This document shows, piece by piece, positions 1 to 7,910 of a DNA stretch of 64,000 nt. Both the position numbers and the translations under genes were made by a program. Positions within the stretch are counted from its first letter, which is position 1. Each line of letters opens with the position of its first letter. The DNA comes from Sulfidibacter corallicola (lineage in GTDB: Bacteria; Acidobacteriota; Holophagae; Acanthopleuribacterales; Acanthopleuribacteraceae), in contig NZ_CP071793.1 in assembly GCF_017498545.1 (NCBI RefSeq), positions 9,604,256 to 9,668,255 of the forward strand, written 5' to 3'. Below the pieces are notes generated by a model. That model searched no databases, was not told where the DNA came from, and saw only the letters and a list, made by a program, of their open reading frames with translations.

Positions 1-372
1 AACATCGGTCGCCGCCGTGATCGCTCCGAGTTGCTGGCGCAGCTCAAGCGCGCGCAAGCCGAAATGATTGCCCTTCGCGAGAAAGCGGAGGCCCTGACGC
101 TCAGCGACTTGACGGTGGCCGAACTGCGGGAGCTGGCCAAAGCCTATTCGGTGCCGGTGACCGTCACCCGAAAGGACGTGATCGACATCGCGACCGACCG
201 ATACCCCAAACGCGATTGGACGGAAGTGGCTGGCGCCGAGCTGGCCGCCCTTCGTCGCAAGATGGGCCTGAGCACCGTCAAGACCAAGGATCAATTGATT
301 CGAGCCATCGAAGACCGCCTGGGTGCGCGCCTGGCCAAAAAGGCCATCAACCGTCCGACACTTCGCAAGTGA
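1..372 (+). CDS. partial small phage protein with Rho-N/SAP-like helical motif
   Basis: The reading frame is open to the left edge, so the gene starts upstream of the window. The visible part is about 123 residues. A segment around LTVAELRELAKAYSV resembles the short helix-extension-helix of Rho termination factor N-terminal or SAP-like domains, and a second similar segment (STVKTKDQLIRAIEDRL) follows, so two such motifs may be present. These motifs often bind nucleic acid, but none of this proves a function here. The gene sits directly before the prohead protease gene, and its last codons overlap the first half of the bipartite promoter motif. Confidence 0.6.
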   Translation, partial: NIGRRRDRSELLAQLKRAQAEMIALREKAEALTLSDLTVAELRELAKAYSVPVTVTRKDVIDIATDRYPKRDWTEVAGAELAALRRKMGLSTVKTKDQLIRAIEDRLGARLAKKAINRPTLRK

Positions 373-386
373 TTGCTTTAGGTAGA
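356..386 (+). promoter_or_regulatory. bipartite late-promoter motif, site 1
   Basis: CGACACTT (356-363), 15 nt, then TAGGTAGA (379-386). The same two boxes at identical spacing recur at four more intergenic positions in this window. It lies 30 bp before the head operon, so a transcript starting just after the second box would have a short leader carrying the ribosome site of the next gene. Confidence 0.7.
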
Positions 387-416
387 TAGGGAGAGCGTTT
401 TTCAACGAGGTGGCGC

Positions 417-1667
417 ATGGATTCAGCCGATCCGCAAACCCTTGATGCCCAGCCGCAGAATGATGCGTCGGGATCCTTGAGGTGCACAACGACCGTTCCC
501 GTTGATCTGGAGCCGCTCACAACTGCCGCCGATATGGCCACGACTCTCAACGTCGACCCGAGGTTCCGGTTCACCTTGTGCCACGTGGGCACCAACCGCA
601 ATGGCGATCACTTTGGCGAAGACGAATTGCGCCAAGCGTTTTCATCGGCCATCGGCCAGAAAATCGACCTGGCCCACAGTCAGGACATCAAGGATATCGT
701 CGGCGCGATCACCGCCGCCGACCTGGCCGGTGCAGGCGAGGAAACCCGAATTGAATGCCAAGGCGAGCTGTACACGCGCGAAAGCGCGTTGGCGAGATTG
801 GTTCACAAGCTGATCGCGCGACGGGTCATTCGCCAGGTGTCCATGGAATGCGATTACCAAACCGGAACCTGCAGCGTGTGCGGCCAATCGTTTCGGGCCA
901 AGGCCGATTACTGCGTGCACCTCAAAAAGTACAAAGGCAAGGAATACCAGGGGAAACCGGTGTTCGAGGTCTTGAACGGCGTTCGATTCTGTGGTCTGGG
1001 CCTACTTTCCAAGGAAGGTGCCGACCCGAATGCCCGAATCACCCAAGTCGCCCATCGCGATGCGGACAGCCCGAAAGGAGACACTTTGGAAGACGTCACG
1101 GAACCCAGTCAGGAAACGCAGATACCCAGGGCCGCCAATTCACCCAATGACGATAAACCCAAAACCGAGCAAGCACCCAAAGGCCAAGACGCGGAGCTGC
1201 GACGCGTTCAGACAGAGAACCAACGCCTCAAGGACGAAAAGCAGGCCGTCGAAAGCAAAGTCCTGGAATTGACCAAGCAGGTCAAGCAACTTCAATCGGA
1301 GCAACAGGCCGCCGCGCGACGGGAACGTGCGGCTTCTCTGATTGCTCAGTTGGAAACCGGCGGAATCGTATTGGACGCGTCGACCAAGACTGCGGAACTC
1401 GACCGGCTGGCCGAGTTGGATGACGCCGCCTTTACCGCGGCCAAGACCACATGGGATTTCGCGCTGTCGGCCGCGGCCAAGAAAGGCGCTGGTGCTCCAC
1501 CAAACAAGCCGACCGGGACCGCCCAAACCTCGGAGCCTGGCGTTGCCAAAACCGCAACCGCCGACGTTCGACCGCGCGACGTGGAAGACCGGATTGGTGG
1601 TGACCTCCAATCCCGCCTAACCGAGCGATTTATGGGTGCTTGGCGCGCACGCACCAACCAAACCTAA
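417..1667 (+). CDS. putative prohead protease fused to scaffold
   Basis: A 416-residue protein placed directly before the decoration and major capsid genes, where tailed phages carry the capsid maturation protease and scaffold. Residues about 45-150 form a compact domain with a segment reading NRNGDHFGEDEL, reminiscent of XkdF-type phage serine proteases. A four-cysteine, zinc-like segment (CxxC plus further Cys/His) lies around residues 144-170. Residues about 255-305 are a charged coiled coil typical of scaffolds, followed by an Ala/Pro/Thr-rich linker and a conserved-looking end. The ATG is preceded by GAGGTGG. The protease role is inferred from position and architecture; I cannot assign catalytic residues with certainty. 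Confidence 0.6.
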   Translation: MDSADPQTLDAQPQNDASGSLRCTTTVPVDLEPLTTAADMATTLNVDPRFRFTLCHVGTNRNGDHFGEDELRQAFSSAIGQKIDLAHSQDIKDIVGAITAADLAGAGEETRIECQGELYTRESALARLVHKLIARRVIRQVSMECDYQTGTCSVCGQSFRAKADYCVHLKKYKGKEYQGKPVFEVLNGVRFCGLGLLSKEGADPNARITQVAHRDADSPKGDTLEDVTEPSQETQIPRAANSPNDDKPKTEQAPKGQDAELRRVQTENQRLKDEKQAVESKVLELTKQVKQLQSEQQAAARRERAASLIAQLETGGIVLDASTKTAELDRLAELDDAAFTAAKTTWDFALSAAAKKGAGAPPNKPTGTAQTSEPGVAKTATADVRPRDVEDRIGGDLQSRLTERFMGAWRARTNQT

Positions 1668-1677
1668 AGGGGGAATC

Positions 1678-2037
1678 ATGCCGTTCTTCAGATCTCTTCA
1701 CCGAGGTATCGCATACGGTGCCGGGCACATGCAAACGGCTGGCACCGAAGGTCAAGTCGTTGCGCTGACTGGCAACGATCTGTTTGCACCGATCACCGGC
1801 AACGCAACGCCGTTTGGCATCCTGCGCGCGGATTGCGCGGTCGGAGAGATGCCAGGCGTGTGGTTCAACGGCGGCCTCTACGAAACCGATCGCTACGAGG
1901 GCACACCTACCGCAGGCGCACCACTGACCTTCAGCGCCAACAGCCTGTTGACGGCCGATGTTCAAACGGATGATTCCGTGATCGGCACCGTCGTCGCGGT
2001 CAACGGCAGCACGATCAAGTTTAAGTTGCTTATCTAA
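1678..2037 (+). CDS. putative capsid decoration protein
   Basis: A 119-residue protein between protease/scaffold and major capsid genes, the usual place of a lambda gpD-like or head-fibre decoration protein. The sequence is rich in Gly, Thr and Val with a beta-strand pattern and no signal peptide or membrane segment. The start was chosen at the ATG preceded by AAAGGGGGA rather than at an upstream ATG that overlaps the previous gene by 32 nt. Function is inferred from gene order and size only. Confidence 0.6.
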   Translation: MPFFRSLHRGIAYGAGHMQTAGTEGQVVALTGNDLFAPITGNATPFGILRADCAVGEMPGVWFNGGLYETDRYEGTPTAGAPLTFSANSLLTADVQTDDSVIGTVVAVNGSTIKFKLLI

Positions 2038-2074
2038 ACCGCCTGACCGGCGGTTCTCATCGAAAGGGGAACAC

Positions 2075-2938
2075 GTGGAAGAACAAGTCGTGGACTACCA
2101 CAGCCAGGAGTTCTTGGAAACCATGGCTGGGTTGATGACCGAAGCGCTGGACACGCCTGGCGGGCTGCAGGCCCTTGCCGCCGCGATCGCCGCACCGATC
2201 GAAAGCGAGATCATGCGCCGGGAGATCAGTAGCCTGTTGCTCACGCGGCATGCGCTGCCCAAGGGCGAACGCGCGGTCTACCAGATCAAACCCCAGGTTC
2301 GGGCGTATTGGATCAGTAAGCACGGCGACGCCATCGCCCAGGAACTCGGCCAGGATGAAGTCGAACTCCCAATTAACCGGATCCACAGCGCACCGACGGT
2401 CGATGTCTCCGTGCTTCGCCACGGGAACATCGGCACGATTCAGGACATCCAGCAAAGCGCCGCCGACGCGATTCGGACGGAAATAGACCGCCGCACCATT
2501 TCGGTGATCAGCGAAGCGGTTCCCACGTCCAATACGATCGAAGTCACCGGCGGCAAGCTGACCGAGGAAGCCTTGAACGAAGCGATTTCGATCATCGAGG
2601 ACAAGGAACTGTCGGTGAAGCACATCGTGATGCGCGGCCGTCGCTTCAATGACCTGCGTTCGTGGGACCTGGACCCGACGACCAAGGCCGAGCTGCGCGC
2701 CAAGGGCGTCGTCAAGAACTACGGGACCGGGTCCATCCTGCTGACCGCGTCGGCCTCGATGAACGAGGTGCTGATCGTGCCGAACAAGGAAGTCGGCAAA
2801 CTTGCCGTGCGTGAACCCCTGAAAACCCAACCGATCGACAAGGCGATGGAGTTCTCAACGGGTTGGTTGGTCTGGTCGGAAATCGGTCAGGGCGTGACGC
2901 GTCCCGACATCATCACCAAGATTCGGATCTTGGATTAA
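2075..2938 (+). CDS. major capsid protein
   Basis: A 287-residue protein beginning at GTG after GAAAGGGGA. Length, position after the protease/scaffold and decoration genes, an N-terminal helical arm and an alpha/beta body fit an HK97-fold coat protein. The central part has an Ile/Asp/Glu-rich helix (residues about 130-200) like the spine helix, and the C-terminus (GVTRPDIITKIRILD) resembles capsid proteins ending in a beta strand. It would form the shell of the phage head. No other gene here is a better capsid candidate. Confidence 0.75.
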   Translation: MEEQVVDYHSQEFLETMAGLMTEALDTPGGLQALAAAIAAPIESEIMRREISSLLLTRHALPKGERAVYQIKPQVRAYWISKHGDAIAQELGQDEVELPINRIHSAPTVDVSVLRHGNIGTIQDIQQSAADAIRTEIDRRTISVISEAVPTSNTIEVTGGKLTEEALNEAISIIEDKELSVKHIVMRGRRFNDLRSWDLDPTTKAELRAKGVVKNYGTGSILLTASASMNEVLIVPNKEVGKLAVREPLKTQPIDKAMEFSTGWLVWSEIGQGVTRPDIITKIRILD

Positions 2939-2952
2939 CGGAGGTGGCCATC

Positions 2953-3288
2953 ATGCGGGTCAAAAACATGCGCCCCAACGTGCTGATCGTCGCCGATGCC
3001 CATGCGCGTCTGAATCCTGGCGAGACGTGCGAATGCTCGGAGACGCCGCAGATCAAAGCGGCCTTGGCCAACGATTTTTTGGTGGCGGTTGATCCTGTCG
3101 ACACTTCGAAACCGGAACTTGAAACCCGTCACGAAATCACCTTGATGGGTTGGAGCGACGCGTGTGACGCGGCAGCGGCGTTAACGGATGTTGGCGAAAT
3201 CGACCACCTGCTGACCGAGGAAACCCGCCGCACCGTGCAAGACGCGTTGCGGAAACGCAAACGGGAATTGACCGATGCGGGTGGCTGA
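2953..3288 (+). CDS. small phage head protein of unknown role
   Basis: A 111-residue protein between the capsid gene and the connector. The start is the ATG after CGGAGGTGG, which excludes an upstream extension that would overlap the capsid gene. It has a short beta-rich N-terminal half and a charged helical C-terminal half (QDALRKRKRELTDAGG). Similar small proteins at this place are head-associated or connector accessory proteins; no specific function can be claimed. Its end overlaps the next gene by 14 nt, indicating translational coupling. Confidence 0.6.
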   Translation: MRVKNMRPNVLIVADAHARLNPGETCECSETPQIKAALANDFLVAVDPVDTSKPELETRHEITLMGWSDACDAAAALTDVGEIDHLLTEETRRTVQDALRKRKRELTDAGG

Positions 3289-3727
3289 CCTGATTGTCGA
3301 CCTGCAAGTGGATCTTGCCGATCCCGATCACGGGCTGTTCACTCAGGCCGCCTCGGAACGCTTCGTGTCCAAGGCGGTCCTTTTTGTGGGCCGCGATCTT
3401 GACAGCACATTCCAAATCGATGCGGGCGCGATCACGCCGGAACCGGACGCCGACACACGCGAATTGTTCCTGATCCTGGCACAGATCCACGCTTGCCAAT
3501 TCATGCGGGCGCGAACGGCGACGGTCATTGACGTGTCGAGCGGCGACAAGAGTGTGGACCGGAGCCGCACGCCGGTCGAATGGGCCAACCTTGAAAAGGA
3601 CCTTCGCACGCACTACCAACAACGACTGGCGGCAGCTCGGCCGACACCGTCGTCGCCAGGTGACGATTGCGGGCTGATCACGCCGAACTTGGCCACGGTC
3701 ATCTATGAACAGGGGCGAGACCTGTAA
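3275..3727 (+). CDS. putative head-tail connector protein
   Basis: A 150-residue mainly helical protein with a segment on which an entire helical bundle can be drawn (ELFLILAQIHACQFMRART, about residues 70-90). Size and place match HK97 gp6 or SPP1 gp15-like adaptors, which extend the portal ring and connect head to tail. It overlaps the preceding gene by 14 nt, and its stop shares a base with the start of the next gene. The assignment rests on gene order and secondary structure rather than a diagnostic motif. Confidence 0.55.
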   Translation: MRVADLIVDLQVDLADPDHGLFTQAASERFVSKAVLFVGRDLDSTFQIDAGAITPEPDADTRELFLILAQIHACQFMRARTATVIDVSSGDKSVDRSRTPVEWANLEKDLRTHYQQRLAAARPTPSSPGDDCGLITPNLATVIYEQGRDL

Positions 3728-4083
3728 TGTGGACAAGCCGGGAAGCGGACGACATCCGCCAAGTCTTCCGAGCAATGATCGAGGCGTGCGATACCAGGGC
3801 CCGCGTGCTACGACGGGGCGAAGGCGAGCGCCTGTTCGGCCCCGATCCCGACGGCTGGGATGAGGTTGGTGAAGAACCCATCGAGATCATTCGCACCCCG
3901 CCGATTGACGTCACGAACGCGATTGACGCCAAGGCCAGCACCTTCCCGGATTCGGTCATCCAGGCCGGTGACCGGTTGGAAGTCAGTGGCCAAACCTATC
4001 GGGTCCAGACACGGGTGGAAAAGGACTTGTTCGGCGTCGTGACCCATTGGGAACTGGAATTGGTCGAGATCATCGAAACATGA
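3727..4083 (+). CDS. putative head-closure / head-tail joining protein
   Basis: A 118-residue protein with an N-terminal helix and a C-terminal beta-rich part in which a short barrel can be drawn (SGQTYRVQTRVEKDLFGV to the end). This resembles SPP1 gp16/HK97 gp7-type stoppers. It lies between the connector and the tail-completion protein, as in HK97-like head-tail modules. One base overlaps with the preceding gene. Function is inferred. Confidence 0.55.
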   Translation: MWTSREADDIRQVFRAMIEACDTRARVLRRGEGERLFGPDPDGWDEVGEEPIEIIRTPPIDVTNAIDAKASTFPDSVIQAGDRLEVSGQTYRVQTRVEKDLFGVVTHWELELVEIIET

Positions 4084-4087
4084 GGTT

Positions 4088-4585
4088 GTGGCAGACATGG
4101 GCATGAAACGTACCGGTGACTGGAACGAGTTGAAGCGGAACGTGGGTTCGAATTTTGGTGCACGGCTGGCCGTTGAACTCCGAAAAGCCACGACCAAGAA
4201 CGCAATCATCCTGGTTCGGGCGATCAAAAAGGGCATCATCAGCCAAGCACCTGGCGGCCAAAAGTTTGTCGCATTGTCACCATCGACGATCGCCAATAAA
4301 GGTTCATCTAAGGCTCTGATCGATGAAGGCTATTTGATCAACGCGATCACGCAAAAGATCATGGGTGATAAGGCCATCGTGGGCTTGATGCGCGGTGCGA
4401 CGAACAAGCGAGGCGAAGACCTGGTGAACATCGGTGCGGTTATGGAATTCGGCGCAACGATTCGGATGCCGAACGGCACGCTGATCGTGATTCCCGCACG
4501 GCCATTTTTGCACCCGGTGTTCGACGAGATGCGAGGGGAAATGGTCGGGAACTATCGAAAGGCCATTCAAAAGGCTGTTGCATGA
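4088..4585 (+). CDS. tail completion protein, HK97 gp10 / virion-morphogenesis type
   Basis: A 165-residue protein starting at GTG. It carries the features of the HK97 gp10 and Mu gpG (virion morphogenesis) families: an N-terminal helix with many Arg/Lys, a middle segment in which a putative tail protein is cut by short loops (APGGQKFVALSPSTIANKG), and the C-terminal motif VMEFGATIRMPNGTLIVIPARPFLHP typical in form (ARPFL followed by a helix). Such proteins join the tail tube to the head. It is the last ordinary head-tail gene before the lower-GC cassette. Confidence 0.7.
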   Translation: MADMGMKRTGDWNELKRNVGSNFGARLAVELRKATTKNAIILVRAIKKGIISQAPGGQKFVALSPSTIANKGSSKALIDEGYLINAITQKIMGDKAIVGLMRGATNKRGEDLVNIGAVMEFGATIRMPNGTLIVIPARPFLHPVFDEMRGEMVGNYRKAIQKAVA

Positions 4586-4707
4586 TTGAATTCACAAACT
4601 CAGACAAACCCTTTGCCTTCGAAGAATTTGTTTTATTGATGGAAACCGGCACTTTGAGCTCGCAGTCTTCCTTCTTATCAATGTTGCAGTTTGCATGCTG
4701 CTTGTAG
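4582..4707 (+). CDS. 41-codon ORF at the cassette junction
   Basis: This ORF begins with an ATGA overlap on the stop of the tail-completion gene, the spacing expected of a coupled phage gene, but it runs into AT-rich DNA and stops after 41 codons. It may be the remnant of the next phage gene, cut when the 4.9-6.9 kb cassette was inserted, or may be meaningless. DNA from 4708 to 4904 is AT-rich and shows no convincing gene. Confidence 0.25.
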   Translation: MIEFTNSDKPFAFEEFVLLMETGTLSSQSSFLSMLQFACCL

Positions 4708-4904
4708 TTACTATCATTCAATGTTTTTAAATACTGTATTGTGAAATATTGAATTAAAATTAAAACATCTTGAATCATCCATTTGATTTGATTATCATTC
4801 TCTTCTGTGGCCACAAGAGTAATCCCAGTCTAGAAATATAACCGAAGCGATCGGGATGCGGTGCTGTCCTCGCGTATTCCGATCTGCTTTACAGGAGAAC
4901 CAAA

Positions 4905-5120
4905 ATGAAAAACCTTTACCTCTGCCTCGTCGTGGCAGTATCGTTGATGTATGGGTCATTTTCCATGTGGTCTTTTGCGGGAAGCCGCGACAACGATCTT
5001 CATTGCCAACAAGAATGGATGGATGATATCAATGGCTGTATGGGAGACGGCGGCGAAATAGGCCCGGCCCAAGAACGTTGTCTCCGTGCGGCTCAAAGAG
5101 CCTATGAAGCCTGCATCTAA
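4905..5120 (+). CDS. small secreted cysteine-rich peptide
   Basis: A 71-residue peptide with a good ribosome site (CAGGAG). Residues 1-26 form a Sec-type signal with a hydrophobic core ending in FAGS. The mature part carries four cysteines at 34, 45, 59 and 70 with ten residues between each pair, a twin CX10C pattern; helices drawn on it would give a disulfide-braced helical hairpin. It is followed by a beta-propeller gene and a DsbA-like thioredoxin gene, which could form these disulfides. I do not recognise the family. Base composition is lower in GC than the phage genes around it. Confidence 0.65.
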   Translation: MKNLYLCLVVAVSLMYGSFSMWSFAGSRDNDLHCQQEWMDDINGCMGDGGEIGPAQERCLRAAQRAYEACI

Positions 5121-5149
5121 ACGGAACTCAAAGTAGGATAATTAATCAC

Positions 5150-5181
5150 CAGGCCGGAAAGAAGTCATTCTTCCCGGCCTG
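5150..5181 (+). other. strong hairpin between peptide and propeller genes
   Basis: Fourteen-position stem with one mismatch, from CAGGCCGG (5150-5157) to CCGGCCTG (5174-5181), loop GTCA. No T-run follows, so it is more likely an mRNA-stabilising or partial attenuating hairpin that would raise the output of the peptide gene over the two downstream genes. Confidence 0.5.
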
Positions 5182-5195
5182 AACGGAGAAGACAC

Positions 5196-6299
5196 ATGTT
5201 TTTCATTGCTGTTGCCGTTTTGGCCGTAATTCCCGAGTGGCAAGTTTCCGTTGACTATTACATGCCGCTTTCCTCGAAATCGACCGTCATAGACGCTTCT
5301 GGTAATATATACACATTAAATGCGCACGAACCCTTTGTTACACAGTACTCAAAAGAGGGGAAGCGTCTGAATAATTTTGTAAAAAAGGGTGAGGGTCCTG
5401 ACAGCGCCATGTCGCCAAAGTCTCTGTATTATATTGGTGACCATTTGATTATCAAAGACTCAAAGTATTTCAAAAAATTTTCTACCGACGGCGTATCCGT
5501 TCATGCTGAGCGCTTGAAAAGCCAGAAAGGCTTTTTCGTCACGGAATACCTTTCCCTACCTGTTGTCAACGGATGGGCTTGCATATTGAACCCCTTCTAT
5601 TTAAAGAAAGATACCCCACTTCTCTTCATCGACAATGACGCGCCACCTCTTACCTTGATGACCTTGACAGAATTGCAATCATTTGGCTTTGACGCCGACG
5701 CTTATTCACCGTGCCGACCCTCCTATGGAATGAAAATAGATCGGTCAGGTCGCTTCGTTTACGTCAAGGATGACGACGAATACAAGTTCTGGGTTTTCGA
5801 TATGACAACCAAAAAGGCCGTTGGAACGGTGCATCGCGCACTCAAGCCATTGTTTAATCCCGAATGGGGTGAATCGATGTTTCAGAACCATATCGAGGAG
5901 TCGAAAGAAGATCTCCGAATCATGGGCATTGACCCGAATGCTGCGCACCATACCGAACGTGACTTTCCAACCCATTGTCCGGGCGTTCGAAGTTGGTTGA
6001 TTGATCCACACGGGAACTTGATTGTCATGGCCTATTCAGAAAACCCTGCCGTTGACAAACCTGTTCATGGGTACAACACCAAAGGCGAACCGATCGAACT
6101 CAAATACTCTTGGGAAGCCTACGAGCGGATTCTCGGCTTTCACGGAGAGTTTGCCTACGTGGCGACCTTTGACAATGATGAGGAACAGGCTGGTATCGCC
6201 AAAGTCAAAAAGCAAGATGTGAACGCCTTCGTGGCGAAACATCCAGTGATTTTTAAGATGACCGCCCGGCACTTCTTCGGTGGAAAGTATGCCAAATGA
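5196..6299 (+). CDS. secreted beta-propeller-like (6-bladed type) protein
   Basis: A 367-residue protein with a short hydrophobic N-terminus (MFFIAVAVLAVI) that could serve as a signal peptide. The rest is a run of beta-strand units with recurring patterns such as IDASGNIYTLN, IDRSGRFVYVKDD and IDPHGNLIVMAY, typical of NHL or six-bladed propeller repeats. No catalytic motif is visible, so a binding or scaffold role outside the cytoplasm is likely. It overlaps the start of the thioredoxin gene by 11 nt and follows the Cys-rich peptide gene after a strong hairpin. It has no obvious place in phage assembly. Confidence 0.6.
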   Translation: MFFIAVAVLAVIPEWQVSVDYYMPLSSKSTVIDASGNIYTLNAHEPFVTQYSKEGKRLNNFVKKGEGPDSAMSPKSLYYIGDHLIIKDSKYFKKFSTDGVSVHAERLKSQKGFFVTEYLSLPVVNGWACILNPFYLKKDTPLLFIDNDAPPLTLMTLTELQSFGFDADAYSPCRPSYGMKIDRSGRFVYVKDDDEYKFWVFDMTTKKAVGTVHRALKPLFNPEWGESMFQNHIEESKEDLRIMGIDPNAAHHTERDFPTHCPGVRSWLIDPHGNLIVMAYSENPAVDKPVHGYNTKGEPIELKYSWEAYERILGFHGEFAYVATFDNDEEQAGIAKVKKQDVNAFVAKHPVIFKMTARHFFGGKYAK

Positions 6300-6909
6300 A
6301 AAGGTTAGCTTCTCGGGTACACTCCTTCGAATTTATCCGGTACTCGCGACCCTTTTGATTTTGTTTCTCGCATACGCAAACAACCAATTGATGGCGAGGC
6401 TGAAGACCCAAGCAAAGGTACCCGTGCTCATCGAGCAGGAAAGCGCGCCGTCGACCGGGTCAGATTCGGCGCCCGTCACGATTATCGAGTACACATCTCT
6501 TTCCTGCGTCTACTGTCGTATCGGTTTCCAGAATTTGGACAACCTGATCCGCGAGAAACCCAACGGAATTAGGGTGGTGACCAAGTTTGTCTCTGAGGAA
6601 CCGGGCCAACCTCTCGAAACATACCTTTGGAACACACAGTTTGAGGGCACCTTTTGGTCCTCGAGAAGTAAGGTCCACGCCCTTTCTCATAGCCCATCCG
6701 AGCTTGCAACATTCATCGCCCAACTTGACCCGGAAATGCGCCCCTTGGATCCGATCGCCTGGAAAAGATACCGATCCCATGTAGATCGAGAGGTGGAAGA
6801 ACTAGAGATTAAAAGATTTCCGACCTATTTCGTCGACGGCATCAGGGTCGAGGGAAGTGACCTTGACCCCATGCTTGTGGCTATAGAAAAGGTAACAGCC
6901 ACTGATTGA
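6289..6909 (+). CDS. membrane-anchored DsbA-like thioredoxin-fold protein
   Basis: A 206-residue protein counted from the ATG at 6289 (a GTG nine bases upstream is possible). Residues 14-31 are one membrane segment. The extracytoplasmic part has a thioredoxin-fold active site CVYC at residues 73-76, within TSLSCVYCRIGF, and a cis-proline motif FPTYFVDG near residue 178. This matches DsbA/Thioredoxin_4 proteins that oxidise or isomerise disulfides. The last gene of the three-gene cassette, it is a natural partner for the four-cysteine peptide. A terminator follows. Confidence 0.75.
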   Translation: MPNEKVSFSGTLLRIYPVLATLLILFLAYANNQLMARLKTQAKVPVLIEQESAPSTGSDSAPVTIIEYTSLSCVYCRIGFQNLDNLIREKPNGIRVVTKFVSEEPGQPLETYLWNTQFEGTFWSSRSKVHALSHSPSELATFIAQLDPEMRPLDPIAWKRYRSHVDREVEELEIKRFPTYFVDGIRVEGSDLDPMLVAIEKVTATD

Positions 6910-6953
6910 AGTCGCTCTAGGCCACATCCCTTCCGTTTCTCTTGCTCGTAATC

Positions 6954-6988
6954 AAACGCCGTCAGGCCCAGTGCTGCCGGCGTTTTTT
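6954..6988 (+). terminator. Rho-independent terminator after the cassette
   Basis: Perfect 8-bp stem AAACGCCG (6954-6961) / CGGCGTTT (6978-6985) continuing into TTTTTT. It ends transcription of the three-gene cassette just before the second late-promoter motif. Confidence 0.8.
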
Positions 6989-7012
6989 ATCGAGCATTGC
7001 GTTTTGATGCTT

Positions 7013-7043
7013 CGACACTTGGCTCGCCATCCCGGTAGGTAGA
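7013..7043 (+). promoter_or_regulatory. bipartite late-promoter motif, site 2
   Basis: CGACACTT (7013-7020), 15 nt, TAGGTAGA (7036-7043). It lies between a terminator and the tail operon. A start about 7 nt after the second box would fall near 7050, which favours the TTG at 7075 over the GTG at 7051 as start of the next gene. Confidence 0.7.
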
Positions 7044-7074
7044 AAAGGAAGTGCCCCACATTGGAGTCGCCGCC

Positions 7075-7647
7075 TTGGATACCCTACTTCTGACCATCGA
7101 ATCGCTGATCAGGCTTTGTCAGGCAGACATCGACGGCAATACAATCTTGGTGCCCAAGGACGACCCATTCGAAGTCAAGCGCCTGCCTTCGGTGATTCTG
7201 CAAGGTCCCGTCCTTGAGGAACACAAGCGGCGTCGCACGATGGCCACCTTCATTAACCGCGACCTGCCAAACCTCACGTACACCGAAGGCCGTTTCCCGC
7301 GCTTGTATCACCTGGTGTTCGACCTGATCGTGACCACGCGAACCGAACGAGAATTGATCCAATTCCACGAGGTCGTCGCCCGGTTTTTCGCGCGCCATCC
7401 GCAATTGCAGGTTGCCGACCGCGGCACGTTGACGCTCACCGTCGACAAGCCGCTCGGTTCGGTCGCACGCGTGAATCTGTCGAATTTGCGCCAGGCGTCC
7501 GGTCAGTTCCGGGTGGAGGACTGCCCGATATTCGACGGGGCACTTCAAACCGGCAAGCTCATTCGTGATCGCATGGTCGCGTTTGAGGGCTGCCAACACG
7601 AAACCATCACGATTCATCCCGACCAAGAGGTGTCACTGTGCCCCTGA
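7075..7647 (+). CDS. putative tail terminator-type protein
   Basis: A protein of 190 residues if begun at TTG 7075, which has GGAG eight bases upstream; a GTG at 7051 gives 198 residues but lacks a properly spaced ribosome site and would touch the expected transcript start. It is the first gene of the tail operon, just before the sheath, where tail terminator or neck proteins usually lie. An alpha/beta pattern with a central segment (LYHLVFDLIVTTRTERELIQFHEVVARFF) cut here for length resembles minor tail proteins; function is inferred from position. Confidence 0.5.
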   Translation: MDTLLLTIESLIRLCQADIDGNTILVPKDDPFEVKRLPSVILQGPVLEEHKRRRTMATFINRDLPNLTYTEGRFPRLYHLVFDLIVTTRTERELIQFHEVVARFFARHPQLQVADRGTLTLTVDKPLGSVARVNLSNLRQASGQFRVEDCPIFDGALQTGKLIRDRMVAFEGCQHETITIHPDQEVSLCP

Positions 7648-7901
7648 TTCGAAACCTACTGTTTCAGCCCATCACTCTGAACACGACCGGAGATCATGAC
7701 GCGGTCCACTTGGGAAGCCGAAAGGTGCTGTCGGTTCCTGCCGACCAGATTTCACCCGAAATCGTCCTGGCCGCGCACCGGGGGTTCATCAAGATCCTGC
7801 CCGATTTGAAGGAACGTCAAACGCCATCCGCTTCCCAAACCGGATCCGGCAGGACCGCACCGAAACCGCGTCGCCGCACCAAGCGGTCGAGCAACCGATA
7901 G
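7638..7901 (+). CDS. small basic-tailed protein before the sheath gene
   Basis: An 87-residue protein beginning at GTG, 10 nt inside the preceding gene. The first 55 residues look folded (FQPITLNTTGDHDAVHLGSR), the last 30 are rich in Pro, Arg, Lys and Ser and probably disordered. Small proteins of this kind precede the sheath gene in several myophages and have no firmly known function. Confidence 0.55.
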   Translation: MPLIRNLLFQPITLNTTGDHDAVHLGSRKVLSVPADQISPEIVLAAHRGFIKILPDLKERQTPSASQTGSGRTAPKPRRRTKRSSNR

Positions 7902-7910
7902 GGAGGCGAC

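Noticed and set aside
4440..4814. 124-codon - strand frame in the AT-rich junction
   Set aside because: Half is antisense of the tail-completion gene and the other half is AT-rich chance coding.
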